64,000 bases of DNA from Bilophila wadsworthia ATCC 49260 (lineage in GTDB: Bacteria > Desulfobacterota > Desulfovibrionia > Desulfovibrionales > Desulfovibrionaceae), in contig NZ_JNJP01000005.1 in NCBI RefSeq assembly GCF_000701705.1, positions 62,001 to 126,000 of the forward strand. The letters run 5' to 3'. The translations under genes and the position numbers were made by a program. Each line of letters starts with the position of its first letter. The stretch's first letter is position 1. The notes under the pieces are model-generated. The model searched no databases. It worked only from the letters and a program-made list of their open reading frames with translations, and was not told where the DNA came from. Positions 53,940 to 63,011 of the stretch are shown one piece after another.

Positions 53940-54395
53940 TCAGGGCATGGGGACGCCAAGCCCGAAACGCATGATCGCATACACGAGAAGCACGGGGGCG
54001 ACGGAGACGAGCGTCATGGGGAACCACCGCCGCTGCCCACAGCCTATCTGGATGACGACCATGAACGCGATACCGGCGGGCAGGAAGCCGAACAGCGACA
54101 TGGCGGGCATCAGCAGCGCGCACGGGATCAGGAAGCAGGCCAGGTGCCGCCACCGGACAGCTGTTTGCCCGTCCCCGCCGGATTTTTCGGCCTTCCGCCA
54201 CGAGAGGGCGGCCCGCCCCAGCCCGAGCAGGGACAGCGCCAGCATGAACCCGGCAGCAATGTCGGGGAGCAGGGAAGCGGGGACGCCGTACCCCGGATAT
54301 TCCGGCGTATAGGCGGGGATGATCCAGATGAGGAGATAGGCGCTCGCCGCCGCGACGACGCCATAGGCCAACGTATCCCTCTGCAATTCGGTCAT
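53940..54395 (-). CDS. tctB: TTT transporter small permease TctB
   Basis: 151 residues with four membrane helices (YGVVAAASAYLLIWIIPAYT, LLPDIAAGFMLALSLLGLGR, HLACFLIPCALLMPAMSLFG and FPMTLVSVAPVLLVYAIMRF). Sequence conservation in this family is low, so the call leans on size, topology and position between tctC and tctA. It shows the separate form of the domain that is fused to TctA in the sulfolactate system at 17.2-19.1 kb. Confidence 0.83.
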   Translation of the reverse strand: MTELQRDTLAYGVVAAASAYLLIWIIPAYTPEYPGYGVPASLLPDIAAGFMLALSLLGLGRAALSWRKAEKSGGDGQTAVRWRHLACFLIPCALLMPAMSLFGFLPAGIAFMVVIQIGCGQRRWFPMTLVSVAPVLLVYAIMRFGLGVPMP

Positions 54396-54572
54396 AGGAG
54401 GCTCCTGTGAAAATGGGGCGCACGCCGGGGGCAGCCGCGTCCCGCTGCAAGCGATCCGGGGCGGGTTTGCATCAAACGAGCATCTGTTCCCCGAGCGGAG
54501 CCGCCCCGAACCGCGTGGGAAACCCGTTTCCGGGCGCGGGCGTCCGTCCGGATCGCCCGCGTTTTGAAGTCG

Positions 54573-55520
54573 TCAGCGGGCGGCCTGTGCCGCGTACCGC
54601 TTGGAGGCTCCTTCCATGTACTGGGCGGCGTGGGCCATGCCGAATTCCACGGGCCGCATACGCAGCTTTTCGACGGCGAATTCCGAAAACGCCTTGTCCC
54701 GCTTCAAGTCGTCCAGCGCGGCCTTCAGGCGTTGCAGCACCTCGTCGGGGAGCCCCTTGGGCGCAGCGAAGACCACGTACATCTCGATGGACTCGTCCCA
54801 TCCCTGTTCGCGCAGCGTGGGAATATCGGGAAGCTCGGTAAGGCGAATCGGCGTGGACGCCGCCAGACAGCGGATCTTCCCGCTCTGCACGTAATCGAAC
54901 AGGATCGCGCCTGTATGCCCCAGATCGGCATGCCCGCCCATGACCGCCGAAATGACGGAAGGCCCGCCGGAACTGGGCATGAGCGACAGCTTGACGCCTT
55001 CCTGCTCGGCGATGCGCTTCATGGCGTCGCGGTCATCCGAGCCTTGGAACATATACGTGAGGCCCTTGCCTTCCTTCTTGGCCCAAGTGAAGGCCTCCTT
55101 CAGCGTCTTCCAAGGGCGATCAGGAAGGCAGATGATCCCGCTCTGGTTCAGCCCGAGCAGGGTGAGGAACTGAAAATCCCCGAGCCCGTACTTGGTGCGG
55201 ACGAAGTGGGGGGAATAGGTGAACGCCGCGGTCGCGGAAACGCCAAGCGTGTAGCCATCCGCCGGGGAGGACGCCAGCTCGGTGGCCATGACACTGCCGT
55301 GCGAGCCGCCGGGGACATTGCTGACCAGCACGGGTTGCCCGAGGCTGGCCTTTAGTTTTTCGGCCACGGCTCTGGTCAGCAAATCGATTTGTGCTCCCGG
55401 CTTGGTCATCGTCAGCATCTTGATCGGGTGATCCGGATATGTTCCCGCATGGACAAGCGGGGCACAACACAGGCTCAGCAACACGGCGGCACAAAGACGG
55501 AACGCTGGAAACCTACGCAT
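54573..55520 (-). CDS. tctC: TTT transporter solute receptor TctC
   Basis: 315 residues with a signal peptide (MRRFPAFRLCAAVLLSLCCA...VHA) and the TctC/Bug fold, which starts GTYPDHPIKMLTMTKPGAQI and has PDIPTLREQGWDE later. The usual glycine-rich FxPGGxxD loop is altered to TKPGAQIDLL, which may bear on ligand choice. ATG 55520 is supported by AGGAGA six bases upstream; another ATG lies five codons earlier. It should begin the minus-strand transcript tctC-tctB-tctA-apr. A 177-base gap follows before tctB. Confidence 0.88.
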   Translation of the reverse strand: MRRFPAFRLCAAVLLSLCCAPLVHAGTYPDHPIKMLTMTKPGAQIDLLTRAVAEKLKASLGQPVLVSNVPGGSHGSVMATELASSPADGYTLGVSATAAFTYSPHFVRTKYGLGDFQFLTLLGLNQSGIICLPDRPWKTLKEAFTWAKKEGKGLTYMFQGSDDRDAMKRIAEQEGVKLSLMPSSGGPSVISAVMGGHADLGHTGAILFDYVQSGKIRCLAASTPIRLTELPDIPTLREQGWDESIEMYVVFAAPKGLPDEVLQRLKAALDDLKRDKAFSEFAVEKLRMRPVEFGMAHAAQYMEGASKRYAAQAAR

Positions 55521-56139
55521 GATGTTTCTCCTCATCGTTGGATGTTGTCGGCCGGAAACCGTACGGGACACGTTACCCCATTTTTGGAAAAAATACATAT
55601 CATGCTGCAATCAGAAAGACTTGTATGCAATAAAGGATACGCCGCGTCTTTTTGATTGGCGCATGGCAGGCCGCCCGGATTCCGGGGGCTCGCCCTTGTC
55701 CGCACCCTAGCAAAAGTGGGGGGGGCTTCCATAAGCTGGATGATAAATTGTGAAAAAAATGTTTAATCAGGGGCGGCGCAGGATACGCTTCTTTGAAATA
55801 TATTCCGTTTAATTTCAAATAGATATAATAATATAGAAAAACAGCAAGACAAAGCGTTCCCATGCGGAAGACTCAAATTGAGGATTCCTCGTCCCTGATA
55901 GCCTGAATGAGTGTCTTTATGGACCGAATAACGCCTCCAAACGCCTACGGTATGGAACTCCCGTTGCAGCTGAAGTGCCGTTTGAGGAATGCTGAACGTA
56001 TTTCTACCCCTCACGCCTAGGGGATTTTCCGGGCCGCTTTCAGGAAAACCCCCGATACCTTCCATGCCGCCGCTCCGGTAGAACGTCACCATGTGGAAAA
56101 AAGAACGTGCCGTTCCGGGCACGCCACGAGGAGCGAGCA
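55521..56139. other. Divergent control region between tctC and the amidohydrolase gene
   Basis: About 620 bases, no gene. Two AT-rich patches (55580-55640 and 55735-55850) likely hold promoters for the two divergent units. I see no clear operator palindrome; the Crp/Fnr protein of the cluster is a candidate binder. Confidence 0.45.
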
Positions 56140-57741
56140 ATGGACAGAAAGGTATTCTACAACGGAACGATCCTGACCATGCAGGCTGAAGGGCATACGG
56201 TTGAGGCCGTATACACCATCGGCGACAGGATCGCCGCAATCGGGAACCGTGACGACGTGTTCCGCCAGATTACGGACGACACCGAACGCGTTGACCTTGA
56301 GGGCAAGACCCTCATCCCCGGCTTCATCGAATCCCACGCGCACGTCACCGACTGGGCGGAATGCGAATTTCTCCAGTTCACCTGCTACCATATCAAGAAC
56401 ATCGCCGAGCTTCAGGACATGATCCGCGAGAACGCCAAGACCAAGAAGGCGGGCGAATGGGTCATCGGGTACGGTTATAACGACAGCATGGTCGCCGAGA
56501 TGCGGCACCTGGAGCGCGCGGACATCGACGCAGCCTGTGCCGACCATCCGGTCTTCGTCATGCACGGCAGCGGGCACCTCGCCTATGTCAACTCGAAGGC
56601 GCTGGAAATCTGCAACATCAATGCGGATACGCCGATCCCCGCAGGCGGGCAGGGCGAAATCCACCTCGGCGCGGACGGCCTCCCGAGCGGCCTGCTCATC
56701 GGACAGGCGTACAATCTCGCCCTGAGCGTCATCCCCAAGTACACCGTCGAAGAATACAAGGGCGCATTCCGCAAGGGCATCGCCGCCGCCAACGCCAAGG
56801 GCGTATGCAGCATCGGGGACGGCTCCATCGGCTACATGGGCAACCAGTGGCAGCTCCTCCGGGCTTTCCATGAGCTGGAAAAGGAAGGCGGCCTCAATCT
56901 GCGCTTCTACCTCGTGATCATGGATTACGGGTACATCCCCTTTATGGAAGGCGGTCTGGTGACCGGGTTCGGTTCGGAAAGCCTTCAACTCGGCTCCATC
57001 AAGCTGCTGCTCGACGGCTCGATTCAGGGCCGCACCGCCAGCGTCAAGGAGCCCTACCTCGGCACCGACGAAAAGGGGCTCCTTCACCATACCCCGGAAG
57101 ATTTGCAGGCCCGCGTGGAGCGCTACCACCGGGGCGGATGCCAAATCGCCATCCATACCAACGGCGACAACGCCATCGAGGAAGCCATCAACGCCATAGA
57201 GAAGGCGCAGGCGGCCTATCCCCGCCCGGACGCCCGGCACATGCTCATCCATTGCCAGATGGCGTCCGAGGAACAGCTCGACCGCATGGCGAAGCTCGGC
57301 ATCATCGCCAACTTCTTTGTCGGGCATGTGCATGTGTGGGGCGACCTGCACCGTGACAGATTCATCGGCGAACGCGCGTTGCGCATGGACCCGGTCGCCA
57401 GCGCCAAGAAGCGGAATATGCCGTTCTGCCTCCACACCGACCTCCCGGTGACGCCCCTTGATCCCATCCTCAGCATGTACGCCGCGACCGCCCGCCGCAC
57501 CAAGAGCGGGAAGATCCTCGGCGAAGATCAGCGTGTTTCCGTTTACGACGCCCTGCGTGCATGGACCGTAAACGCCGCGCATTCGATGTTTGGTGAAACA
57601 GTGAAGGGGAGTATCCGCGAAGGCTACCTCGCCGACCTCGTCATCCTGTCCCAAAATCCGCTGGAAACGGCCCCTGACGACCTGCTGGACGTGCAGGTTG
57701 TGCAGACCGTCGTCGGCGGCAAGACCGTATACCGCGCCTAA
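56140..57741 (+). CDS. Amidohydrolase, YtcJ-like (Amidohydro_3 family)
   Basis: 533 residues. The N-terminal beta-sandwich (VFYNGTILTMQAEGHTVEAV, GDRIAAIG) leads to the metal-binding GFIESHAHVTDW, followed by the TIM-barrel segments KLLLDGSIQGRTASVKEPYL, IHTNGDNAIEEAI and LHTDLPVTPLDPILSMYAA, and the final strand GYLADLVILSQNPLE. It should hydrolyse an amide, N-acyl or cyclic C-N bond in the cytoplasm. ATG 56140 follows ACGAGGAGCGAGCA. An MFS transporter follows after 18 bases, so transport and hydrolysis of one substrate are likely coupled. Substrate unknown. Confidence 0.88.
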   Translation: MDRKVFYNGTILTMQAEGHTVEAVYTIGDRIAAIGNRDDVFRQITDDTERVDLEGKTLIPGFIESHAHVTDWAECEFLQFTCYHIKNIAELQDMIRENAKTKKAGEWVIGYGYNDSMVAEMRHLERADIDAACADHPVFVMHGSGHLAYVNSKALEICNINADTPIPAGGQGEIHLGADGLPSGLLIGQAYNLALSVIPKYTVEEYKGAFRKGIAAANAKGVCSIGDGSIGYMGNQWQLLRAFHELEKEGGLNLRFYLVIMDYGYIPFMEGGLVTGFGSESLQLGSIKLLLDGSIQGRTASVKEPYLGTDEKGLLHHTPEDLQARVERYHRGGCQIAIHTNGDNAIEEAINAIEKAQAAYPRPDARHMLIHCQMASEEQLDRMAKLGIIANFFVGHVHVWGDLHRDRFIGERALRMDPVASAKKRNMPFCLHTDLPVTPLDPILSMYAATARRTKSGKILGEDQRVSVYDALRAWTVNAAHSMFGETVKGSIREGYLADLVILSQNPLETAPDDLLDVQVVQTVVGGKTVYRA

Positions 57742-57759
57742 CCCATTCAGGAGCCCATC

Positions 57760-59034
57760 ATGTCGAATTTCCTCAAGTACATGCGCCTGTTCGCGCTCGG
57801 CATCACCTTCTCGTCGTCCATGGCTCTGCCGTATGTGCAGATCAAGTTTTACGACGTGTTCCGCGAAGCCACCCAAGCCAGCAACAACGAACTCGGCCTG
57901 CTCATGACCATCTTTACCGCGGTCAGCATGGCTCTCTATATCCCCGGCGGGGTGCTCGCGGACCGCGGGTCTCCAAAGAAGCTCCTGCTCCTTTCGTTGA
58001 TCATGATGTGCGGCCTGAACGCCTACTTTGCCTTCCATACTTCCTACGGCGCGGCACAGCTCATCTGGGCGTTGCTCGCCATTGCCGCGAACACGGTTCA
58101 GTGGCCTACGCTGATCAAGGCCATCCGCGACACCGGCAGCAGTGAGGAACAGGGCCGCATGTTCGGCACCTTCTACGGCACCACCGGCATCTTCTCTTCC
58201 ATTATCGGATTCGTAGGTGCTTGGATTTACTCCAATGGTTCGAGCAACATCGAAGGCTTCCACCTCATGCTCCTCGGGCAGTCCGCCTTCTGCGCCGTCG
58301 CCGCCGTCGCCGTCGGCTTCTTCGTGGAAGACAAGACCCCGTACAACAACAATGTCCCCGCACCGAAGGAGAACCCCTTCAAGAGCGCGCTTACTGTCAT
58401 GAAGCTTCCCGCCGTGTGGATGATGGTCGTCCTGATCTTCTGCGGCTACGGCATGTACATCGGCATCACCTACATGACCCCCTACACCACCAACGTCCTC
58501 GGCGCGTCCATCGCCTTCGGCGCCGTGCTCGGGACCATCCGCGCCTTTGGCCTGCGCGTCCTGACCGGACCCTTCAGCGGCTATATTTCCGACAAGATGG
58601 GCTCGGCCGCAAAGATTCTCGCCATCTGCTTCTTGGTCATCATCGGGATGCTGTTCGTCATCCTCTCCCTGCCCAAGGGCACGTCCAACGCCGTGATCAT
58701 CCTGCTCACCATGATGTTCAGCTTCTTCGGCCTCGTCATCTACACGACCATGTTCGCCTGCATGGAAGAAGTCAGCATCCCGCCCCAGTACACCGGCATC
58801 GCGGTCAGCGTCATCAGCCTCCTCGGCTACCTGCCTGACGGCCTGTTCCCCCCCCTGTTCGGCCACTGGCTCGACGTGTACGGCAATCAGGGCTACTCGG
58901 TCATCTTCTACTTCCTCGCCGGCATCAGCCTTCTCGGGTGCTGCGTCGCCATCGTCATCTACCGCAAGGGACGCGCGCTCCGTTCCGGTCAGGTTGAAGT
59001 CGAAGCAGGGAACGAAGCTCAGGTTACGGCCTGA
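57760..59034 (+). CDS. Major facilitator superfamily transporter
   Basis: 424 residues, twelve predicted membrane helices. The MFS loop 2-3 motif appears as GGVLADRGSPKKLLLLSLIM and the second half has GPFSGYISDKMGSAAKI. The N-terminal pattern (NNELGLLMTIFTAVSMALYI) resembles anion or organic-acid porters. It starts 18 bases after the amidohydrolase gene and ends in a polypurine hairpin repeat, making a two-gene unit. It probably imports the amidohydrolase substrate or exports a product. Confidence 0.88.
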   Translation: MSNFLKYMRLFALGITFSSSMALPYVQIKFYDVFREATQASNNELGLLMTIFTAVSMALYIPGGVLADRGSPKKLLLLSLIMMCGLNAYFAFHTSYGAAQLIWALLAIAANTVQWPTLIKAIRDTGSSEEQGRMFGTFYGTTGIFSSIIGFVGAWIYSNGSSNIEGFHLMLLGQSAFCAVAAVAVGFFVEDKTPYNNNVPAPKENPFKSALTVMKLPAVWMMVVLIFCGYGMYIGITYMTPYTTNVLGASIAFGAVLGTIRAFGLRVLTGPFSGYISDKMGSAAKILAICFLVIIGMLFVILSLPKGTSNAVIILLTMMFSFFGLVIYTTMFACMEEVSIPPQYTGIAVSVISLLGYLPDGLFPPLFGHWLDVYGNQGYSVIFYFLAGISLLGCCVAIVIYRKGRALRSGQVEVEAGNEAQVTA

Positions 59035-59047
59035 AAAAGTGAACTGA

Positions 59048-59116
59048 GGGAGGGGGAAGGTGACCCTTTAAAAGGATCATCTTCCCCCTCCCCGAACCTC
59101 CTCAGTCTTTTTTATC
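59048..59116 (+). repeat. Polypurine hairpin repeat, copy D (3' of the MFS gene)
   Basis: GGGAGGGGGAAG...CCTTT (59048-59069) pairs with AAAGG...CTTCCCCCTCCC with one wobble and one mismatch. It is followed by CGAACCTCCTCAGTC and six T (59108-59113). It starts 13 bases after the MFS stop and matches copies A-C in arm composition, AACCTCC spacer and AG-CTTTT end. Confidence 0.8.
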
Positions 59117-59194
59117 GAACCCCTGACAACAGTCGTTCTTTTTCAAATTATTACAATTAAATAGAATCTTTTGCCAAGAAAATACGGAAATTCT

Positions 59195-59252
59195 CCATAA
59201 CATAAACGCCCGGATGCATTCTCCCCCTTGCATCCGGGCGTTTATGTTATGG
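59195..59252. repeat. Perfect 24-bp inverted repeat
   Basis: Bases 59195-59218 and 59229-59252 are exact reverse complements (CCATAACATAAACGCCCGGA...) around a ten-base pyrimidine loop. No U tract follows. It lies between the convergent MFS and histidine kinase genes. Confidence 0.8.
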
Positions 59253-59357
59253 CTGACGGAACTGAAAAAACTTGTCGTGGCAGTGAAAGGAATCCTTCAA
59301 CCGTTAATTGAAGTATCATCCCTCCTCCGTACAACCAGCACATCTGACGCAATCGGA

Positions 59358-59480
59358 GCGCTCTTGATCCGGCAAAGGCCGGAGAGCGAAGCGACCGGCC
59401 TTTGCCGGATCAAGAGCGCCCTGAGGGGGTCCGGGGGGAATCATTCCCCCCGGGCGGGTCAAGGGCGGCAGCCCTTGCCG
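59358..59480 (-). repeat. Compound hairpin cluster after the histidine kinase gene
   Basis: A perfect 25-bp stem (59358-59382 with 59395-59419) stands beside GGGGGGAAT-C-ATTCCCCCC (about 59433-59451) and GGCGGCA...TGCCGCC (about 59464-59482). The unit GGTCCGGGGGGAATCATTCC...CCGCCGGAGGCA resembles dispersed 3'-end repeats I recall from sulfate-reducer genomes. On the minus strand it begins about 10 bases after the kinase stop. Confidence 0.7.
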
Positions 59481-59490
59481 CCGGAGGCAT

Positions 59491-61359
59491 CTACCCGCGC
59501 AACGCGGCAGCGTCCCAAACAACGGCGATGATGGTCCCCCTGCCAAGCTCCGATCCGATGGTCAAAACGCCGGAACTGAGCTGTGCACGCTCGCGGAGGC
59601 TCTTGAGGCCAAGGCCGGACTTCACGCTCACGTCGGCGAGCTTTTCCGCGACCGAAAAGCCCTTTCCGTCATCGCTGATGACGAGCCGGAGGGCGTCGCC
59701 GTCCATGCCGAGGGAAACGGAGGCGCGGGTCGCCCCGCTGTGCTTGACGATGTTGCTGAGGGCTTCCTGAATGACGCGGAAGATCACGATGGGCAGATTC
59801 GGCGGCAGTTTCTCCTCGTCGAGCGCAATGGAAAGCTCAATCGGCATATGAGCGAAAACGCGCTCATACTCTTCGCAGAAATCCGCGATGGTGGCCTCAA
59901 GCCCAAGCTCAAGCTGAGGCGGACGAAGCTCGTTCTGGATGCGGCGGAGATGGGTCGCCAGTTTCTTGACCAATGAAACCGAGGTCGAAAGCGTGTCGCA
60001 GATGTCCGGCTGGAGTTCGTGCTCGGGCAGGGAACGGATGGAACGAAGGGAACGCTCCATGCCGAACTTGATCGCGCCGAGCGTGGCCCCGATGTTGTCG
60101 TGCAGCTCGGAGGCGAGCTTGAACCGTTCGCTCTCCTGCGCCATGAGCAACTTTTCGGAAAGCGCCTTGAGTTCGCACGTGCGTTCGGCAACCTGTTTTT
60201 CCAGATTTTCGTGGGAGTGGAGCAGTTCCTGTTCGTGCTTCTCGATCTCCGATGTGAAGTACCGTACCGATGAGGTCATTTCCGCCAGCTCGTAGCGCAC
60301 GGATTCGGGGAATGGCGTCGGGATACGGTTCACCCGGTCAAGCATGCAATTGTTCAGCCGCTTGATGGGGTCCACCACGTTGCGGACGATGGAGCGGTAG
60401 ATAAACAGCGCGAGGAACACGGCAAGGAAGAAGGTCACCCCCACAGTGGCCACGATGACAGCGTAGCGCTCCGCGAGCGTCTTTTTGGATGCCTGAATGC
60501 TCGTCCATGACTGCTGGGAAACGGCGTTGGCCGACTCGATGAGGCTGTTTGAGGTATATTGATGGGTGATCTTGAGGGCATCCAGTGTGCTTCCCAGCGC
60601 CGTGTATTCCTCATACAGAGCAAGAAGGCCGTCTTCCGCGAGGGCCATAGTGGCCGCATCGCTGGAGAGTTTTTTCAGACGCCCGGAAAAGGGGCTGGCC
60701 TCCGCCGAGCGCAGCAGCCGTTTGACGTCGGTGCGGATTTCGCTTTTGAGGCGCAGGGAATAGGGCCGGTCATGGTGCATGGACAGCAGGAGCATGGCGG
60801 TGAGCACGTCGGAATAGGCGGTCTTCCAGACGTTGAAGCCCGGATCGCCCGGCTTCATGCCCGAGGCGTACAGCTCCCGCTCAAGCTGCGGCAAGTCCGC
60901 GTTGAGGGTGCGGATACGCTTTACGAGCCGTTCCGTGTTGCGCAGGTTGTCGATGCGTTGGGCGACGGCCTGGTTCGTGCCCGCAAGGATTCCGTTCAAT
61001 TCATTCAAGTTGTTCTTTATCTTTTCTTTGACCCCAGGATCGACGGCAAGCGCTTCGAGGCTTTCCAGCACGTTTTCGGGAAAACGCCGGGCCTCGATTT
61101 CCTGCACGACTCCGAGGTGGACGAAACGGTCGCGGCACAGGATGCTGTCGTGGAGGATGCCCTTCGCCCACTCGCTCTCCTTGCTGATGTAGGAAGCGAT
61201 GGCCATGTTGGGCAAAGCGACGTTGACGGTTTCGTCCGCCTCTTCGGACAGCATCTTGAGGAGCTGGAGCAGCGAAATGAGGAACGCGCACAGCACGAGG
61301 CAGAACAGCCCGAGCAGCAGGGCGATGCGGGAGGCGATGCTCTTGTCCATGATGCTCAT
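59491..61359 (-). CDS. Sensor histidine kinase, NarL-system type (HisKA_3)
   Basis: 622 residues. Membrane helix at about 11-35 (IALLLGLFCLVLCAFLISLL), an all-helical extracytoplasmic domain of roughly 280 residues, a second helix near 330 (VIVATVGVTFFLAVFLALFI), a HAMP linker, a coiled coil, and a HisKA_3 dimerisation helix with the phosphorylated histidine near 418 (ASELHDNIGATLGAIKFGME). The HATPase follows with VIQEALSNIVKHSGATRA, ISDDGKGF and GLGLKSLRERA. The start at 61359 overlaps the stop of the solute-binding gene (ATGA). The long helical sensor resembles TorS-like domains that read a periplasmic binding protein. It should phosphorylate the regulator encoded first in the operon. Confidence 0.9.
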   Translation of the reverse strand: MSIMDKSIASRIALLLGLFCLVLCAFLISLLQLLKMLSEEADETVNVALPNMAIASYISKESEWAKGILHDSILCRDRFVHLGVVQEIEARRFPENVLESLEALAVDPGVKEKIKNNLNELNGILAGTNQAVAQRIDNLRNTERLVKRIRTLNADLPQLERELYASGMKPGDPGFNVWKTAYSDVLTAMLLLSMHHDRPYSLRLKSEIRTDVKRLLRSAEASPFSGRLKKLSSDAATMALAEDGLLALYEEYTALGSTLDALKITHQYTSNSLIESANAVSQQSWTSIQASKKTLAERYAVIVATVGVTFFLAVFLALFIYRSIVRNVVDPIKRLNNCMLDRVNRIPTPFPESVRYELAEMTSSVRYFTSEIEKHEQELLHSHENLEKQVAERTCELKALSEKLLMAQESERFKLASELHDNIGATLGAIKFGMERSLRSIRSLPEHELQPDICDTLSTSVSLVKKLATHLRRIQNELRPPQLELGLEATIADFCEEYERVFAHMPIELSIALDEEKLPPNLPIVIFRVIQEALSNIVKHSGATRASVSLGMDGDALRLVISDDGKGFSVAEKLADVSVKSGLGLKSLRERAQLSSGVLTIGSELGRGTIIAVVWDAAALRG

Positions 61360-63011
61360 GGGCGTTTCCAACAGGCTTCGTCCAGCGGTGAAAGGACGCC
61401 GAAAGGCTGATCCGCGACGTGCAGGACGTTGCGGTTGCGGATCGTGGCGTAGGGGATGGTGCAGAGCCAGAGGGCGACGTGCTCGCGGGAAAGGCGCTCC
61501 TGAAGCGCGGCGTACAGCGCCTTGCGCCCTTCCGGGTCCTTTTCGGCTGAGGCGGAGCGGAAGAGGGCATCCACTTCGGGGTTGCTGTAATGGCTCATGT
61601 TGGACCACAGGATCGCCGCCGTGTTGGTCGCGTAGATGCGCTCAATGCCGATGGCGGGGTCGTGCCAGCCGTACAGCTCGTCCATCGTCACGTCGAACGC
61701 GCCGCTTGTGACGCGGTCCGCCCATGAACCCGGGTCTTCCGCCGTGCGTATCCGGAAATAGACGCCGATGGTCCGGATGAACTGGCTTTGCAGGTATTTG
61801 AGGATGGACAGCGAAAACTGGGCGGAAGGCTCATAATCGATTTCCACGGTAAAGCGGATGCCGTTTTCGTTACGCGGATACCCCGCGCGGTCGAGGATAC
61901 GGTTGGCCTCATCGGGATCGTAGGGCGTGGATACGGGCGAATGCCACTCCGAGCCGGGCGGGATGGGGCCGTACATGGGCCGGACCCCGCCGGGCACGGC
62001 TTGAGCCAGCGCCTTATTGTCGATGCTCATGGCGAGGGCTTTGCGGACTTCGGGCGAGCGGAAAATCGGGTTGCGCACGTTGAAGGTCAGCAGGGCGAAG
62101 GGATGGAGCAGGGAGAACTCGTCCCGGGTGACTTCAATGGCCGGATTGGAGCGGAAGATGCGCTCTTCATCCGACAGGGAAGAGAAGGCGTAGAGATCGG
62201 CCTTGCCCTGCATGATCGCAAGCGGGATTTCGTTTTGGTCCCAATAGACGCGGAAGGTGATCCGGTCGAGGCGCGGCTTGCCGGGGAGGAAAAAGCCTTT
62301 GTAACGTTCGAGGACGATGGTTTTCCCTTTTTCCAGCGAGGCAAGGCGGAACGGGCCGGAGCCTACGGCCCGCAGGTTGGCGGGGTGGGTGTCGATGGGC
62401 GTGCCGTCCCCATAGATGTGGGCGGGCAGGACAGGGACCAGCGCGGGGATGAAGCACTTGAGCAGGGCGGGCTGCGGGATGGACGTCTCCAGATCGAGCG
62501 TCAGGTCGTCTACCGGGACGACCTTGTCCACGGCTTCGAGCATGGAGCGGAAAGGATGGTGCCGTTGCGCCGCCCGGATGGAAAAGGCCACGTCATTGGC
62601 CGTGATCGGGGTGCCGTCATGAAAGGTCGCGCCTTTGCGGAGATGAAACCGGAACCGTTTGGCTTGGGAATCGATTTCCCATGACTCCGCGAGATAGGGT
62701 ATGGGGCCGTCCTTTCCGGTACGGACCAGCCCGGCGAACAGCTGCGCCCCGATTTGGCTGGTCAGGCTGCCGCTGGCTACGGCGGGGTTGAAACCGGGCG
62801 GAAAACGTTCCAGCGCCACAATGAGGCTGTTGTCTTCCGGAGAGGCGGAGGCCGGAGCCGCGTACAGGGCGAGAAGCAGCAGGGCCGCGGACAAGAAGGC
62901 CGCCAGGTATGCATGGCCCGTGCGGACGGGGCGTCCCGTTCCGGGCGGGAACGGAGAGGCCGCCGAAAGGCGCGGGGCGGCGCGGCGGAGTCGCTTAGTC
63001 AATGCCGTCAC
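61356..63011 (-). CDS. Family-5 extracellular solute-binding protein, probable sensor co-receptor
   Basis: 551 residues. After a basic N terminus, a hydrophobic helix (AYLAAFLSAALLLLALYAAP) ends in ASASPEDN, a signal peptide or anchor. The SBP_bac_5 (DppA/OppA/NikA) fold follows, seen in LAESWEIDSQAKRFRFHLRK, GATFHDGTPITANDVAFSIR, AVGSGPFRLASLEKGKTIVL and VRKALAMSIDNKALAQAV. The first visible codon is GTG 63011, overlapping the response regulator by 17 bases. No dpp/opp permease genes adjoin it; it sits between regulator and kinase genes and overlaps both, so it likely senses a peptide or similar ligand for the kinase rather than feeding a transporter. Confidence 0.85.
   Translation of the reverse strand: MTALTKRLRRAAPRLSAASPFPPGTGRPVRTGHAYLAAFLSAALLLLALYAAPASASPEDNSLIVALERFPPGFNPAVASGSLTSQIGAQLFAGLVRTGKDGPIPYLAESWEIDSQAKRFRFHLRKGATFHDGTPITANDVAFSIRAAQRHHPFRSMLEAVDKVVPVDDLTLDLETSIPQPALLKCFIPALVPVLPAHIYGDGTPIDTHPANLRAVGSGPFRLASLEKGKTIVLERYKGFFLPGKPRLDRITFRVYWDQNEIPLAIMQGKADLYAFSSLSDEERIFRSNPAIEVTRDEFSLLHPFALLTFNVRNPIFRSPEVRKALAMSIDNKALAQAVPGGVRPMYGPIPPGSEWHSPVSTPYDPDEANRILDRAGYPRNENGIRFTVEIDYEPSAQFSLSILKYLQSQFIRTIGVYFRIRTAEDPGSWADRVTSGAFDVTMDELYGWHDPAIGIERIYATNTAAILWSNMSHYSNPEVDALFRSASAEKDPEGRKALYAALQERLSREHVALWLCTIPYATIRNRNVLHVADQPFGVLSPLDEACWKRP

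Noticed and set aside
56086..58866. A 926-codon frame antisense to the amidohydrolase and MFS genes
   Set aside because: Its Asp/Glu/Gly/His-rich translation is typical for the reverse strand of a GC-rich gene, and both sense genes show clear family motifs.
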